From positions 90,763-154,762 of the forward strand of contig ML210206.1 in NCBI GenBank assembly GCA_004369085.1: 64,000 nucleotides of DNA, read 5' to 3'. This DNA is from Coprinopsis marcescibilis (taxonomy: Eukaryota; Basidiomycota; Agaricomycetes; Agaricales; Psathyrellaceae). This document shows, one piece after another, positions 11,937 through 22,661 of this stretch; positions within the stretch are counted from its first letter, which is position 1; each line of letters opens with the position of its first letter. The position numbers were made by a program, and so were the translations under genes. Below the pieces are notes generated by a model, which saw only the letters and a list, made by a program, of their open reading frames with translations, searched no databases and was not told where the DNA came from.

Positions 11937-14276
11937 ATGTCGGACACGAAGAGAGGACCTGACCCTATTCTGCTCACGCTCTTTGCGAATCGCTTTATGA
12001 GCGTGGCGGAGGCAATGGGTCGGTCGTTGCAGCAGACCTCTATCAGCACAAATATCAAGGAACGCCTGGACTTTTCCTGCGCCCTCTTCGCCCCAGATGG
12101 CGATCTGGTCGCAAACGCACCATTTATCCCTATTCATCTAGGGTCTATGAGCTTGTGAGTATCTCATTCGGCCGAAATCTGCAGTCCCTAATCGACGCAG
12201 TGCGGTGAAATATCAGATGAAGCTTCATGGTAAAACCCTGAAGGAAGGTGACGTCCTTATGACTAATTCTCCGCATTCTGGTGGATCGTAAGTCCCGACC
12301 CACCTTTGAAGACCATGCAATTGAATTGCCGGCTCGTTCTATAGGCATTTACCCGACATTACCATCATTACGCCAGTCTTCGACAACGAATCAAAGGACA
12401 TCATATTCTTCACCGCATCCCGAGGTCACCATGCAGATATTGGCGGAATTCTCCCTGGTTCAATGCCCCCGACGTCTGTAAATATCTTTGAAGAAGGTGC
12501 AAACATAGACAGCTTCAAGATCGTCGATGGTGGCGTTTTCAATTCTCAGGGACTTTACGAACACATGGTGGAAAAACCTGCACGCTACCCAGGAAGTTCA
12601 GGTTGCAGGAACATCCGGGATGTTGAGAGTGATTTGAAAGCCGTAAGTGATACCTCTCAATCATACGATTCGGCTTCTTGATTCCCGTTTCTCCAGCAAA
12701 TCGCTGCAAATCATAAAGGAATCCAGCTGATCCATGCGAGTGAGCTAAATCCCACCCGAATAATACTCGGTTTTGCTAAAATACTGCCGCAGTTGTGAAC
12801 GACTATGGGTTGAAGACTGTACAAGAATACATGCTGCACATCCGAGCAAACGCCGAGCAATCCGTTCGAAACTTGCTGCGAGATGTCACAAAGCGTGCAG
12901 GAACAAATGTCCTATCTGCTATTGATTACTTGGATGATGGCTCCCCAGTGAGTGAATGTCTAAACCTCTATCATTCACACAAGGAGTAAACATCCAACCG
13001 CTTCATTTCAGATTCAATTGCACGTCGAAATCAATGAACAGGAAGGCTCAGCAGTCCTCGATTTCGAAGGGACAGGTTGCGAAGTCCGGGGAAACTTGAA
13101 CGCCCCAATTTCAGTTGTTCACTCGGCTGTCATCTATTGCATGCGTTCTATGCTCAATCTCGATATCCCGTTGAATGCGGGTTGCTTGGTTCCCCTCACT
13201 GGTGCGTTCCAAGCGAATCGTGACAACCCCTATTTCTTATTGACACCTAAATCCTCACACAAAAAGTTAAAATCCCGCAAAAGTCGTTGCTCTCACCTTC
13301 CCGGACTGCAGCTGTCTGCGGTGGCAATGTCCTAACTTCTCAACGCATCGTTGACGTAGTTCTCAAAGCATTCCACGCCGCTGCGGCAAGCCAAGGATGC
13401 ACCAAGTGAGCGAAATCCTCCCATCGCATATTTTAGCTTTAACTTACTCCGTCCCTAGCAATCTCACATTTGGAGCCGGAGGCAAGGACAAGGACGGCAA
13501 GAACATTACAGGGTGGGGCTATTACGAAGTAATTCTATTCCTTCTTCCGAAAACTACGCTCTTCCTCACATCTTAACTCTGATTTCAGACCATCGCAGGT
13601 GGCTCTGGAGCAGGGCCCTCGTGGCATGGGACCGACGGCGTCCACACCCACATCACCAACACACGAATCGGGGACGTCGAGATTCTGGAAAGAAGGTACC
13701 CGGTCATGATCCACCAATTCGGACTGCGTCATGGATCTGCTGGAGTCGGAAAATGGCATGGCGGCGAAGGAGTTATCCGAGAAATTGAGTTCTTGGAACC
13801 TTTGCAGGTTTCAATTCTCTCCGAGGTCAGTTCAGTTCGCCTCCCTATTTGACTATTGACGGCGTTTTTCTGATGAAATATTTCTTTGCTATTTTGCTTG
13901 GTACCCTTCCCCCTTCTACATTTGTTCCTTTTATCTCGCTTCGCTTTATCGATTAATCACACAGAGACGCACACGTCAGCCTTATGGCTTAGAAGGAGGG
14001 GGCCCAGGTGCATTCGGACGCAACACCTGGATTAAGAATTGTCGCGAAGAAGACGGAGACCTGGATCCCAGCAGCACCTTACGCACCCGCGACATTAACA
14101 TCGGCGGAAAGGCCACGGTTTGGATGGGCACTGGGGACTTACTCCGCATAGAAACACCCGGTGGAGGTGCGTGGGGTGCACCTGAGGGTACGAAGAAACC
14201 GGAAGGAGAGCATTCCCCTGCCTGGGAACCTCGAGGATCAATTGCGGAGAGAGCTGCCGCTCAAGCGGCATTTTGA
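11937..14276 (+). CDS. free-standing hydantoinase B / 5-oxoprolinase C-terminal half
   Basis: HyuB-domain protein of the 5-oxoprolinase, N-methylhydantoinase and acetone carboxylase family, acting on cyclic amides such as 5-oxoproline with ATP. The spliced product begins [20 protein letters not shown], then [131 protein letters not shown], and near the end [11 protein letters not shown], finishing [10 protein letters not shown]. These cover the whole HyuB domain (about 560-600 residues) with several introns, all in frame. In eukaryotic 5-oxoprolinase this domain is fused behind a HyuA ATPase domain in one chain of about 1,250-1,300 residues. Here the HyuA half is absent and UBR7 lies immediately upstream. 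Confidence 0.88.
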
Positions 14277-14929
14277 ACCTGACCCTCAATGAGCCTGTGT
14301 GTGTTCTTCAAATTCACTGTATCAATGTACCGTGTACCACCCTCGTTGTAGCATTCCCACTTCAATCCCTAAGATTCCCGGAAAATCTACCCCAGTCTTT
14401 TTTGGGTCTCTCTGATCTCATGCGTGATTTCGCCAGTGAAAGTCCTAGCCGTCGGCCATAATGATAGCGTCTTCCTCGTCGTTGAACCCGCGTTTGGCTG
14501 TTCGGAATCAATATAATGAACAGGGCCAAGGGAAAAACAAACCGAACTTCTGCCATGAACTCGAGCCGTTCGAATCGCCTCTCGAGGCCGCACCAGCTTG
14601 GTGTGGCGTTCGATTCGTTAAAGGTTCGGTTTGATCAGGTTCAGGTTGGCTTGCACGGATGCTCAGTCGAATACTATGTAACATTCCCTACTACAAAGTC
14701 TTTTGAGTGTCAGCATAATGCAAGGACTCAATCAGCGCAACGAAGAGTGAGGATTTGAAAGACAGTTTAGAGAACATTTCAAGTTCTGCTACTCAAAACA
14801 AATTGCTAAAGTGAATGTGATCTACTCAAAAGTAATGAAGAAATAGTTCGAAATGTCCATCCGAGGTATACCTAGCCATGAAGGAGAATATAAGTTACTC
14901 CGCTTCTTCCAGCTTCAACAACATCCAGC
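14277..14929. other. convergent 3' region between HyuB-like and LAS17 genes
   Basis: The 3' ends of the two genes face each other here. Only short frames of no recognisable kind are present; I see no repeat or RNA gene. Confidence 0.5.
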
Positions 14930-16678
14930 TTAATCCCAATCATCATCGTCGTCTTCGTCATCATCATCGCTATCTCCAAGCCGCTTATTGCGCTCCAGCA
15001 AAGCGGCAGCCAACGCACTCGTAAGGTCTGCACCGCCAGTTGCAGCACCAACTGCTGCACCTGCAGCCGCACCACCAGCGACTGCCGCTGCAGTACCCGC
15101 ACCGCTCGATGACTCAGGTTTGGGTGACGCGCTGGGTCCGTCGGTCTTGCGTAGGACATGGACGCCTTTTCCTTGAATTTCGGCGAGGAGGTTGCCCCGG
15201 CCAGGTTGTGGTGCGGGAAGGTCTGAAGACGCAGAAGACGCACCGAACCCAGGCGGTGGTGGAGGCGGAGGAGGCGGAGGAGGTCCACCACCCATAGGTG
15301 GAGGAGGCGGCGGCGGGGGTGGTGGTGGTGGTGGTCCGCCTCCCATTGCGGGGGGCGGTGGAGGAGGTGGAGGAGGCGGAGGCGGAGGCGCGAAAGAGGA
15401 TTCGGGCTGCTCTACCGCTCTTGGCGGTGGTGCACCATGCACAGCTGGACGTACTGGAGGAGGGGGACGTGCAGGTGTAGACTGTGGTGCGGCTGGTCGT
15501 CGTGGAGGGGCTGGAGGGGCTGGCGGTGCTCCATTTGTTCTAGCAGGCGGTGGCGGAGCGGTTGGTGCAGTAGTTGGTCGTCGAGGTGGTGCTGGGGGCG
15601 CAGCAGGTGCAACCGCGGGAGGCCTGGCAGGAGAGGGCGGTGGCTGTGATCTCGGAGGTGCGGGAGGAACTTGAGGTCGCGCAGGAGATGGGGGAGGCCC
15701 TGGACGCGCCGGTGGTCGCGGGGGTTGCGGCGGTTCCTGTGTTTTGGGTCGAGAAGGAGGTACAGGGCGAGAAGGCCCGTTGGACGTGGGCGTCGGTGCA
15801 GAGTTCTCCGACGACACCGACGAGACGCTCCCCCTTGCGATGTGAACCGACCGCCGAGGTGCTGGAGGTGGCGGTGGTTTGCTCTTCCTCGCTGCGGGAA
15901 CTGGAGGTGGCGCCTTGGGAGGAGCGTTCTTTTGCTCATCCCGAACGAATTTCTTGATAAACTCCATCTCTCTCGCAATGACATCTCTCTCTATACCCTT
16001 GCTTTCGAGGTCGTTAAGGAAGTGGGTCCAGGATGGGTCCACACCATGAGATGTAAAACCAGAGTCCGTATTGTAGCCCATGTGTGCCACATGAATAAAC
16101 GAGCCATCCTTGGGCCCAGAAATCAGAGACTTGTCGATTTTGCCACCCTTCGGCGCGGTTTTGCGAGTCTTCTGCGCCTTGGGCTTCGCTGAACCGACAT
16201 GAGTATTAAGCTATCTTGCTCGAAACGCGGCACTTACAGGCTTTGGCATCCTTCTTGGTCTGTACCTTCTTCCACAACTGCTTCGCCTCTCCCTCGTGTG
16301 CGAACACGAACCCGATCAAACATTTCTATGAGGGAACAGTTAGCGACGAAAGAGGAGGCAAAACGAGACACTCACATCTCCCGCGAAGGAATGAAAGAAT
16401 GCCCTGTCCGCATTATACTCTAAACCGGTATAGAGCTCGTGCTCCCAGATGATTCCCCGGGTACCTTCCAGATCAACCATCTTGAATTTCAGCACCCCCT
16501 GTGCATCCTTCAGAAAGGTCAGAGCCCCTTGAAGCCCGGCGTACGACCATTTGTTCGGTTCAGGATATGCGTAGTATATTCTGGCTAGTGTGGCAAAGAA
16601 AATCTTGTTTGCTGGAGCTGGGATGGCGGCTTTGACCTTGTCCTTTTCGTCTGGGTTCAGTGTCGCTTGTGGCGCCAT
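14930..16678 (-). CDS. LAS17: Las17/WASP actin nucleation-promoting factor
   Basis: Activator of the Arp2/3 complex at endocytic actin patches. Exon 1 (MAPQATLNPDEKDKVKAAIP) gives a WH1 domain with FATLARIYYAYPEPNKWSY, GIIWEHELYTGLEY and ADRAFFHSF; the next exon continues FVFAHEGEAKQLWKKVQ. Then comes SLISGPKDGSFIHVAHMGYN and TSHGVDPSWTHFLNDLESKGI, the CRIB/GBD-like segment. A long proline-rich region (roughly residues 200-400) has runs of up to a dozen prolines for profilin and SH3 binding. The end carries the VCA module: WH2-like GNLLAEIQGKGVHVLRKTD, a central helix LTSALAAALLERNKRLGD, and an acidic tail finishing in DDDDDWD with the conserved tryptophan. The GGA/GGC-rich proline tract is about 15240-15920 on the plus strand. 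Confidence 0.94.
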
Positions 16679-17160
16679 ATGTGGCTACAATGTCCTGTTC
16701 CTGGGAGTAGACCGGTCGTCGATGTTAAGAGCTTGAGAGACAATTAGGACGGTCTGTAAAGGACCACAGCAAATAACATAAAGATCCTCCGGGTCTGCTG
16801 CGCCCTGCTGCGTTGGGCCCGGGAGCGGCATCGCATTGCGTACGTGACAGCGTCGAGTCACATGCTTCCAGAGTTTGCGTGACATCATCATCTTGCTTCA
16901 GTGCAAACGAACGACGGACCGTCTCTCCTTGTTCTCTCCTTCGCAGACTCAGAAAATACACTCCGACTATACAAACACTATGGAATTCAATGAGTAGTAC
17001 TGTGCACACAGATGCTGCGCTTTTAGCTACAACCTGTCTTGGAATGCCAGAAGGCGTTGCCTGTCTCACTTTGTGGTTTCAAATGTCTGAAAACACCACC
17101 AGTGCACAACACAAGACTGATGAACGTTGGTAAGTTACAGAAGAATAAAAGAATTAATAT
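16679..17160. other. intergenic region upstream of LAS17
   Basis: It holds the LAS17 promoter and the 3' flank of the next minus-strand gene. Frames here are short and have no recognisable content. Confidence 0.45.
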
Positions 17161-17848
17161 CTATGCATTATTGAACGATTCTGTCTTCACATTCTGTACA
17201 TCTTCAAATCCAGACGGATCCCTTCTGTTAAATCTAGAGAAGCCGAGTGGTGGGGGTGCTTCCGCCTCCAACGCTTCCAACCAATTTCCCTGACCTGGGC
17301 CGCTTTCCCTAAGGTCCCTTTCCGTGACGCCATACGCTTTCGAAGGCTGAGAAGGAAGATGAGCCCAGGAGAGCGACAGCCAACATTTCGCGAGGCACTC
17401 ACGAAGCCTTCATTGATATTATCCTTGGCCGACTTTTCCTTCACAGCTGGTTCCCCAACTGAGTGAGCGTCAAAATCCGATTAAATGGGCTATGTCGGAG
17501 CTGGAAGACATACCTTCTGGACGTGTATGTACTTTCTCGCCCTTTTCCGCCATGTTCACGATACCCTTCTCGGTTTTCGCTTCCAGGTTCCTGAATCCCT
17601 TTATGAATCTTGATTGTTTATGCTCACTTGACCTGAATTCAGATGGGAGTGTGTCGACGTTGCCGGCTGTTGAGTGAACAAAAGAACGCTCAAGAGCCAG
17701 CGAATTGACGAGGGTGAATGGGATCAGTTTGACTGCGCTGCTCTGTAGAATGGAGAAGGAAGCGAAATCAATTTTGGAGGATTCACAATCGAAGTTTTCG
17801 TGGAGAATGTTGTCTCAAAAGCGCCAGAGATGCCATTCTGACCGTCAT
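17161..17848 (-). CDS. small hypothetical protein with mitochondrial-type leader
   Basis: Reconstructed from splice sites. The start is MTVRMASLALLRQHSPRKLR (or the second Met at 17836), a basic, acid-free leader typical of mitochondrial import. It is followed after an intron by FSAVKLIPFTLVNSLALERS, then RNLEAKTEKGIVNMAEKGEK, PAVKEKSAKDNINEGF, KAYGVTERDLRESGPGQGNW, LEALEAEAPPPLGFSRF and DVQNVKTESFNNA, with stop at 17161-17163. The product is about 140-150 residues, hydrophilic in its second half. Three introns join in frame over the whole length, which is unlikely by chance and is the main support. I do not recognise the family. A shorter start at the Met at 17553 is possible. Confidence 0.5.
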
Positions 17849-17942
17849 AAATTCAAGTCCCTAATAAGTGAAATATCGGCATATATTTGTCGCTAAATAT
17901 ATACTTCGGAGTCTGCCGACGACTTTTAAGAAGCAATTCGCA

Positions 17943-17957
17943 TTGGGCGCTTGATTA
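17943..17957 (+). promoter_or_regulatory. BTB promoter box, copy 1
   Basis: TTGGGCGCTTGATTA, 35 bases before the ATG of the first BTB gene. The same 15 bases occur at the same place before the other two BTB genes. Confidence 0.5.
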
Positions 17958-17991
17958 CAATCTATCGATAATAACACATCCACTCTCTATC

Positions 17992-18943
17992 ATGTCGACC
18001 CTAGGTACTCCCCGCAGGAACAAGTTATTTTACTATGAAACAATCGTGATTCAGGTACAAAGTGTGGTCTTGGCTGGCCCACTCTTCTCTTACTCAATAT
18101 GATCTCTTCCAGGTTGAAGACGAGCTTTTCCGAGTCCCTCGTTACGGGTTCCAAGAGCATTCAGAGGTTTTTGAGAATATTTTCACCCTGCCTGGTGCCT
18201 CAAAGGAGGGGACGTGTGACGAACAGCCTCTGATACTATCGGCCGACTACCCAAAGGCACATTTTGAGAGTTTGTTGAAGTTAATGTATTGGAGGTATGT
18301 CGGCATCAACTCTCAATTCGCGCAATAAAACCAAACCAGGCTCTAGGGACATACCACATCCTGCGGAGTTGAATCTTTCTCAAAAAGACTGGATCGGAGT
18401 TCTCAATATATCTACTCGCCTCCAAATGCAAAAGGTTCGCGACAGTGTTTGTGAATCGTGGAAACTCTCCATCGTCTCACCGATCAACGAAACCAGATTC
18501 GGAAGCTCGCGATCCAAAGGATATACAGCAACTTTGTTCTCAGCTCAGTCGACAAAGTCCTTCTTGGCAGAGAATACCGGGTGGCGGATTGGCTCATCGA
18601 CGGCTACTCGGAAATGGTGCAAGACCGACTTCTGCCATTGGAGGCTTTCACTCGCCTTGGAACGGATGCTGCAATGAGAGTGTTGTGGCTCAGGACTTCT
18701 GATATGGGTTTAAATACTCCTCCCGAGCCCCCAGTCTACAGGGACAAAACCTTACGATCTCGGACGCCCCCGTCTCCACGCCGGCCCTATCGCCAGAGAG
18801 TACTAACGCCAGAGCCTACGAGGAGCTTCGAAGGCATGGACTCCTTGCCTCCGTCCCCGGGAGCAACTCACCCGAGAATCACTGAGAAGGTCAGAAACCA
18901 AGTAAAAATTGCATTTGAGGAAGAATTGAAGGATATGGCCTAA
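17992..18943 (+). CDS. BTB/POZ domain protein, proline-rich C-terminus (BTB1)
   Basis: First of three tandem BTB genes. After a short exon 1 (MSTLGTPRRNKLFYYETIV) comes VEDELFRVPRYGFQEHSEVF, GASKEGTCDEQPLILS, HFESLLKLMYW, then LSQKDWIGVLNISTRLQMQK, and IRKLAIQRIYS with VDKVLLGREYRVADWLIDGY. This is the usual agaricomycete BTB layout with a helical BACK-like region. The acceptor at CTCTAG near 18346 is chosen because the nearer one leads to a stop. The C-terminal part differs from its neighbours: it is proline/arginine-rich (RSRTPPSPRRPYRQR) and lacks their zinc ribbon, before a shared end (ITEKVRNQVKIAFEEELKD). BTB proteins of this type dimerise and often serve as adaptors, for example for cullin-3 ligases; the partner is unknown. 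Confidence 0.8.
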
Positions 18944-19172
18944 GTGTTGCACACACTAACAATTGCTCAGCTCATTTTGGAAGGTTACTTTTACTAGTGC
19001 TACAACGGTATACAATTCTGGGTAACTTATTGCAGCTCTCCCAATGCACATAGGATGTAGCTCATTCCATTCGCTTACTCTGATATGGTTTCTTTGTAGT
19101 TTACACAAGTAAAACAACGAGATTCGGATAGAACGTTTAAATCTAAAGTCGCCTAGATCAGCTTGAGAGTAT

Positions 19173-19184
19173 CGGGAATTCCCG
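19173..19184. promoter_or_regulatory. 12-base perfect palindrome upstream of BTB2
   Basis: CGGGAATTCCCG, 73 bases before the BTB2 ATG. An identical palindrome precedes BTB3 at the matching place. It could bind a dimeric regulator, or simply be part of the recent duplication. Confidence 0.4.
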
Positions 19185-19207
19185 AGCCGAATTGGCTTAA
19201 AAGGTGA

Positions 19208-19222
19208 TTGGGCGCTTGATTA
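19208..19222 (+). promoter_or_regulatory. BTB promoter box, copy 2
   Basis: TTGGGCGCTTGATTA, identical to the copies before BTB1 and BTB3, 35 bases before the ATG. Confidence 0.5.
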
Positions 19223-19256
19223 GATCGTCGATACTATCTCTCCTTCGACCTTCATC

Positions 19257-20289
19257 ATGTCGAGTAGCGATAGTGCGCCGCAGGTCAGCGACCTCTTTTA
19301 CTTTGAGACCGTGGTATTTCAGGTAATCCTGCTCTACCAGTCCTACTTTTGTAAAGTATCAGAGGCTAAATTTGACCTGCTGTTCACGTTTAGGTCGAAG
19401 ATGTCCTGTACAGAGTTCCTCGCGACAACTTCATAAAACATTCCGAGATCTTTGAATCGATGTTTCAGTTACCCAACTCCTCCAAAGAGGGTACATGCAA
19501 TGAGTCTCCTATCATATTGCAAGGGTACAAGAAGAGCGATTTCGAGAGTTTGCTGAAGCTTCTGTACTCGAGCTGGAGGTATGCTTCAACAAACATCCAT
19601 CTACGTTCAGATCGGTATTTAAATCAAGTATCTATTCAAAGGAACAGTCCTTCCTTAGGAGGCTTTGAGGCGCTCACACACTCCGACTGGATTGGAGTCC
19701 TCCACATGGCTAACCGTTGGCAAATGTTAACGGTCGGTTTTAGGTTCAATTTCGAATTGCCAGCAAGCAGTATTAACGAGAAGCCATTTCGCAGATACGA
19801 GAGACGGCTATAAAGAGCGTAGTCATTTCCAGCGTTCAACCGGTTGAGAAAGTGCTGCTTGGGCGGGATTGTCGTGTTCCCGCTTGGGTGGTCCAAGGTT
19901 ACTCGGAGATGATCTGCAACCCGAAGATAGATCTGGAGGATTTTGGCAAAGTTGGGCTCGAAAGCGCGATGAAACTACTATGGATATACAAGGATGCAAT
20001 TGGGACCAGCAGTGAATCCAAGATAACTGTGGCTCCCGGCCAACTACAATGCCCACAATGCAACACCAGCACAATCGGAGTCACAGTATACACATCTTAC
20101 AACCATTACGGAGGAAGCCAAAGCCAGTTTCATAAAATATCGTCGGTGTCGTGCTCCAGTTGTGGCGCGACGGTGAATCCCGTCGTCAGCGCAAAAAACA
20201 TGCTACCGCAGCTTACCTTTAACATAATCAAAGATAAAGTGGAGAAAACGTTTGAAACAGAACTCAAATCGATTTCGTACGATACGTAG
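19257..20289 (+). CDS. BTB/POZ protein with C-terminal zinc ribbon (BTB2)
   Basis: Second tandem BTB gene. Exon 1 (MSSSDSAPQVSDLFYFETVV), then VEDVLYRVPRDNFIKHSEIF, SMFQLPNSSKEGTCNE, SDFESLLKLLYSSWR; after an intron using the acceptor ATTCAAAG come LTHSDWIGVLHMANRWQML, then IRETAIKSVVISS, VEKVLLGRDCRVPAWVVQGY. The C-terminal region carries two Cys pairs, CPQC and CSSC about 40 residues apart, a zinc-ribbon arrangement, then a coiled end IIKDKVEKTFETELKSIS. The intron choices all give open joins. It shares its promoter block, exon 1 and most of the protein with BTB3, so the two arose from a recent duplication. Confidence 0.8.
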
Positions 20290-20675
20290 CTATTAGTCCC
20301 CTCACAGCTTCGGGTACATGTCCTTTAAGTAGCTTGTATTCATCTTCATACCCTACTTTGTGAGACAGGTCGTGATTATTATGTCTCTCAAGCAGTTGGC
20401 CCACAAAATTTACAATCACAGGTTTTGGGATGGCTCGATCCGGTGGATCGCGCGCACTTCTCCCCGTCTTCTGGCCATGTACCAAGATTAACGTACGCAA
20501 TTGAGTCCCCGCCTTCAGAAAATCTGCGCCTTGTCAACGTTCAATGTTCAACTCCTGGCTGAACGAGTCTATGTAGGCTGCTTTCGTTTGCTTTGACAGG
20601 GTACAGATCCTGTAGTGTACAAAAGTATACCAACTAGACGTAAGGAATGTTCAAGTTGCCGGGATCACCAAGTTT

Positions 20676-20687
20676 CGGGAATTCCCG
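20676..20687. promoter_or_regulatory. 12-base perfect palindrome upstream of BTB3
   Basis: CGGGAATTCCCG, identical to the one before BTB2, 70 bases before the BTB3 ATG. Confidence 0.4.
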
Positions 20688-20708
20688 AGCCATTTACTTA
20701 AAAGGCGA

Positions 20709-20723
20709 TTGGGCGCTTGATTA
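20709..20723 (+). promoter_or_regulatory. BTB promoter box, copy 3
   Basis: TTGGGCGCTTGATTA, 34 bases before the BTB3 ATG; identical to the other two copies. Confidence 0.5.
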
Positions 20724-20756
20724 GATCGTCGATACTATCTCTCCTTCGACCTCATC

Positions 20757-21741
20757 ATGTCGAGTAGCGATAGTGTGCCGCAGATCAGCGACCTCTTTTA
20801 CTTTGAGAATGTGGTGTTCCAGGTACCAAGTCCCAATTTTGTAAGGCTTAGAGAGATAACCTTTATGTCTTGTTAACGTTCAGGTCGAAAATGTCCTATA
20901 CAAAGTCCCGCGGGACAACTTCGTAAAACACTCTGAAATTTTTGAATCAATGTTCCAATTACCCAACTCCTCCAAAGAGGGTACATGCAATGAGTTCCCT
21001 ATCAAATTGGAAGGATACAAGAAGAGTGATTTTGAGAGTTTGCTGAAGCTTCTGTATTTGAGCTGGAGGTGTGCTTCCAACATTCATTCACGTTCAGCCG
21101 GTATTCACTATTATTCAAAGAAACAATCCTCTCTTAGAAAACTCCGAGAAGCTCACTCAGTCCGACTGGATTGGAGTCCTCCACATGGCTAATCGTTGGC
21201 AAATGTTAAAGGTCAGTTTTAGGTTGAATTTCGAACTGCCAGCAAGCAGTGCTAACGAGAAGCCATTTCGCAGATCCGAGAGACGGCTATAAAGAACGTA
21301 GTAATTTCCAGCGTTCGACCGGTCGAGAAAGTGCTGCTTGGGCGGGATTGTCGTGTTCCCGCATGGGTGGTCGAAGGTTACTCAGAGATGATATGCAATG
21401 CGGAGACGGACCTCGAGGATTTTGACACAGTTGGAATCGAAAGCGCGATGAAACTACTTTGGCTATTCAAAGATGCATTCAAAGCTGGCACTGACTTCAA
21501 TATGCCCGTAGATCCCAGTCAACTACGGTGCCCTGATTGCAAGTTGGCAGTTGGGATATATAGTTCGTACAGCCCTATTCAGCCACTGCCATCGACATTA
21601 ACGTGCGATTCCTGTGAGTCCGACGTAGTCCCAGTCATCAGCGCAGAAAAGATGTCGCCAAAGTTTACCCCTAGTAAAATAAAAGCGAAAGTGGAGAAGA
21701 CATTTGAAGAAGAGCTCTTAATAATTTCGTACGATGTATAA
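20757..21741 (+). CDS. BTB/POZ protein with C-terminal zinc ribbon (BTB3)
   Basis: Third tandem BTB gene, closely related to BTB2: MSSSDSVPQISDLFYFENVV, VENVLYKVPRDNFVKHSEIF, SMFQLPNSSKEGTCNE, LTQSDWIGVLHMANRWQMLK, IRETAIKNVVISS, VEKVLLGRDCRVPAWVVEGY. The zinc-ribbon cysteines are CPDC and CDSC with a shorter spacing than BTB2, followed by KIKAKVEKTFEEELLIIS. As in BTB2, the intron before the DWIGV exon must use the acceptor ATTCAAAG, since a nearer-looking TTAG acceptor shifts the frame. The gene looks intact. The divergence between the ribbon loops of BTB2 and BTB3 contrasts with their nearly identical 5' ends. Confidence 0.8.
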
Positions 21742-22067
21742 CTATCTAGTATTGGTATTATCAGAAGTCTCGCTGCTTATGACTTGGGGTCTCTGCCTCA
21801 AGTTCTGTACAAAACTTAATGTATTCATCGTCTTAAGCGCTTACATTGCGGAAGAAACGGTGATTACCCATAACCACAAGTGAAGTTGGCCTAAGGAATT
21901 GTCAATCCCACGATTTTACCATGACGTTCCACACTGCGTCCGAGACTCTCGAGCTGATGGATCGTGGGCGTTAGTACATACCATACACTGTGTTCATTAT
22001 GCCCACGCGAACACCTGGGCATAGACCGCAGCTCCTCGGACTATTGCGCAGCTCTCAGTTCTCCACC
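21742..22067. other. intergenic region between BTB3 and the next gene
   Basis: Contains the BTB3 3' flank and the promoter of the gene starting at 22068. Nothing else is recognised. Confidence 0.45.
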
Positions 22068-22661
22068 ATGGCCACCACCAAGCTATACCTCCTCAAATAC
22101 GGACTCACCCCCGGCCCCCTCTTCCCCGACCACTGGATCCTCTTCATCTTCAAATCCGGGGACACCTCCATAATAACCTCCACCCTCCTCAAGCCCTACC
22201 CCACACAAACCTGCATCGGCGACGTCTACCACGTCCACGGCGATTCAGCAACCGGCTTCGCATTCGAGGTCAAGCGCAACTACAACTTGGGGCAGGCGGA
22301 AACAGGCCCAAAACGGATCTACTACATCGGAGATGTCCTAGCGTCATCGTTGACTGGGACGGATATCGAGGTCAAAGACGATTGCATGGATCCTGAACCG
22401 AAGAACCTGTTCGAGCATACCCTGATCAAGGCCCCTATTCCAGGACCGAGTCTCCAATCTGTCGCAGTCGTAAGTAGTTGACGTCCAGGATTGACCCATT
22501 TACGCACCCATTGTGCTTAGGTGTCGTCGGATAGACCAAAGACGCGCGTCAAACTCAAGAACTGCCAGAGTTGGCTTATCGAGGCCATCGACGAAGCTGT
22601 TCAAGCAGGGATTCTGACCTTGACAGCGAATGCCGCATTTATACTAGGACGACCAGAATAG
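22068..22661 (+). CDS. fungal protein of unknown function (DUF6914-like)
   Basis: The start codon has an excellent context (CCACCATGG). Two exons give about 180 residues: MATTKLYLLKYGLTPGPLF, HWILFIFKSG, IGDVYHVHGDSATGFAFEVK, a basic middle, and after an intron VKLKNCQSWLIEAIDEAVQA followed by ILGRPE. The pattern HWxLF, G-x-HV-G-xxxGF-FE and a C-terminal NCQxW-x-A-x-x-x-V matches a common fungal family of unknown function, which I believe is catalogued as DUF6914. The HW, H and C-Q-W residues resemble the layout of NlpC/P60-like cysteine hydrolases, but I would not assign an activity. Upstream in-frame sequence exists but the ATG at 22068 has the best context. Confidence 0.65.

Larger units (their letters stand above)
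18944..19256. other. intergenic region between BTB1 and BTB2
   Basis: Holds the 3' flank of BTB1 and the duplicated promoter block (from about 19173) of BTB2. Nothing else is seen. Confidence 0.5.
20290..20756. other. intergenic region between BTB2 and BTB3
   Basis: Contains the BTB3 promoter block from about 20676, a near copy of the one at 19173. The remainder shows no feature I can name. Confidence 0.5.

Noticed and set aside
15192..15674. Plus-strand glycine-rich frame of 160 codons
   Set aside because: It is the opposite strand of the polyproline tract of LAS17 (CCN codons read as GGN), not an independent gene.
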